The notes under the pieces: generated by a model
Databases searched by the model: none
Told to the model about the DNA's origin: nothing
Seen by the model: only the letters and a program-made list of their open reading frames with translations
Shown: positions 63,624-64,000 of the stretch, piece by piece
Numbering within the stretch: the first letter of the stretch is position 1
Layout of the letters: every line of letters starts with the position of its first letter
NCBI GenBank assembly: GCA_008360955.1
Contig: LUCM01008702.1
Coordinates: forward strand, 210,963-274,962
Length of the DNA: 64,000 nucleotides
Direction: 5' to 3'
From: Fasciolopsis buskii
Taxonomy: Eukaryota; Platyhelminthes; Trematoda; Plagiorchiida; Fasciolidae
Program-made: the position numbers and the translations under genes

Positions 63624-64000
63624 CTAATGAAGTTTCCATAATTTTTCCAATTTAATCGACTGACCACCCCGATCCATCATCCTAACATTGACTGCCTCGA
63701 AGAACAGCACACGATGAGGCAAGCAATCCGTCGGCATGTGCAAAACGTATTCCAACCAACTTGACCTATCCTTATTTAGTGCCTCCTCTAAAGACTGGAC
63801 CCTAGAATCCAGTGCTTTACACCCAACCTCTCGGTTACTCACAAAATTATCCCACCATGTCCTACCAATTCTCCAGAGGCAACAGTGTTCAAACACAGAT
63901 TGTTCGCATATCTTCCGTTCTCATCGGCTGTTTTGATGCCATAGCGCAATACGGACTTCACTGCTGCCTTGTATACTCGACCTTTGATCGATAATCAGAT
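63624..64000 (-). pseudogene. RTE-like non-LTR retrotransposon, RT C-terminal end (partial, dead)
   Basis: Read on the minus strand from the window edge, LSIKGRVYKAAVKSVLRYG is the KxxVYxxxVxSxLLYG block that follows the RT domain in RTE-type LINEs. A shifted frame gives MRTEDMRTICV (family LRxxDxRRLxxFxxR). The 90-codon frame 63624-63896 carries RIGRTWWDNFVSN, then SWLEYVLHMPTDCLPHRVLF (family RWLGHVLRMPxxRLPRRALF) and RGGQSIK. At least two frameshifts are visible. The catalytic RT and endonuclease parts would lie beyond position 64000. The host-gene-like look of the open frame is explained entirely by the element. This is the third LINE type in the window. Confidence 0.85.

Noticed and set aside
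1..64000. CRISPR array, prokaryotic operon or origin
   Set aside because: There are no regularly spaced direct repeats, no long gene-dense frames and no ribosome-binding pattern; the window is eukaryotic.

Overview
The window looks like a stretch of a large, repeat-rich animal genome of moderate-to-low GC. No intact protein-coding gene is visible. The longest ATG-initiated open frame is about 130 codons, no operon-like layout exists, and every recognisable coding trace is a decayed retrotransposon. The reverse-transcriptase relics (CR1/Jockey-like, RTE-like, Penelope-like), tRNA-derived SINEs and long featureless spacers fit a flatworm, probably a digenean trematode. That assignment is an inference from the flavour of the elements, not a database match. 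The DNA could be intergenic or the inside of very large introns.

Layout. From 1 to 44 kb the sequence is mostly featureless. It carries a hairpin-bearing short repeat (core at 5522-5635), a long decayed unidentified reading frame (14363-15260), two hairpins 60 bp apart (18726-18813), two clear tRNA-derived SINEs in opposite orientation (21944-22126 +, 25309-25499 -), a SINE-like fragment (23300-23500 -), a near-perfect 30-bp palindrome around an E-box (31411-31440), a diverged hairpin repeat (32526-32592), an (AC)n microsatellite (33644-33672), a perfect vertebrate-style Kozak start on a tiny frame (36796), and a degraded tRNA-like segment (about 41440-41570).

From about 44.5 to 51.2 kb is a retroelement graveyard. 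It holds a CR1-like LINE with endonuclease and RT relics (45425-47784 +), the 3' half of a second CR1/Jockey-like RT (49490-50417 +), another copy of the hairpin repeat directly behind it (50511-50624), and a Penelope-like RT fragment on the opposite strand (50840-51240 -). A Penelope-like endonuclease relic lies at 58205-58450 (+). At the right edge another hairpin-repeat copy (63331-63497) has a 15-bp direct repeat on each side, and an RTE-like RT C-terminus enters from beyond the window (63624-64000 -).

The most interesting signal is the hairpin repeat family. Four same-strand copies share a stem-loop with paired (compensatory) substitutions. Two copies carry the same 56-bp module on opposite sides and in opposite orientation. 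One copy sits immediately behind a LINE coding end, which suggests a LINE-tail-sharing or fold-back non-autonomous element.
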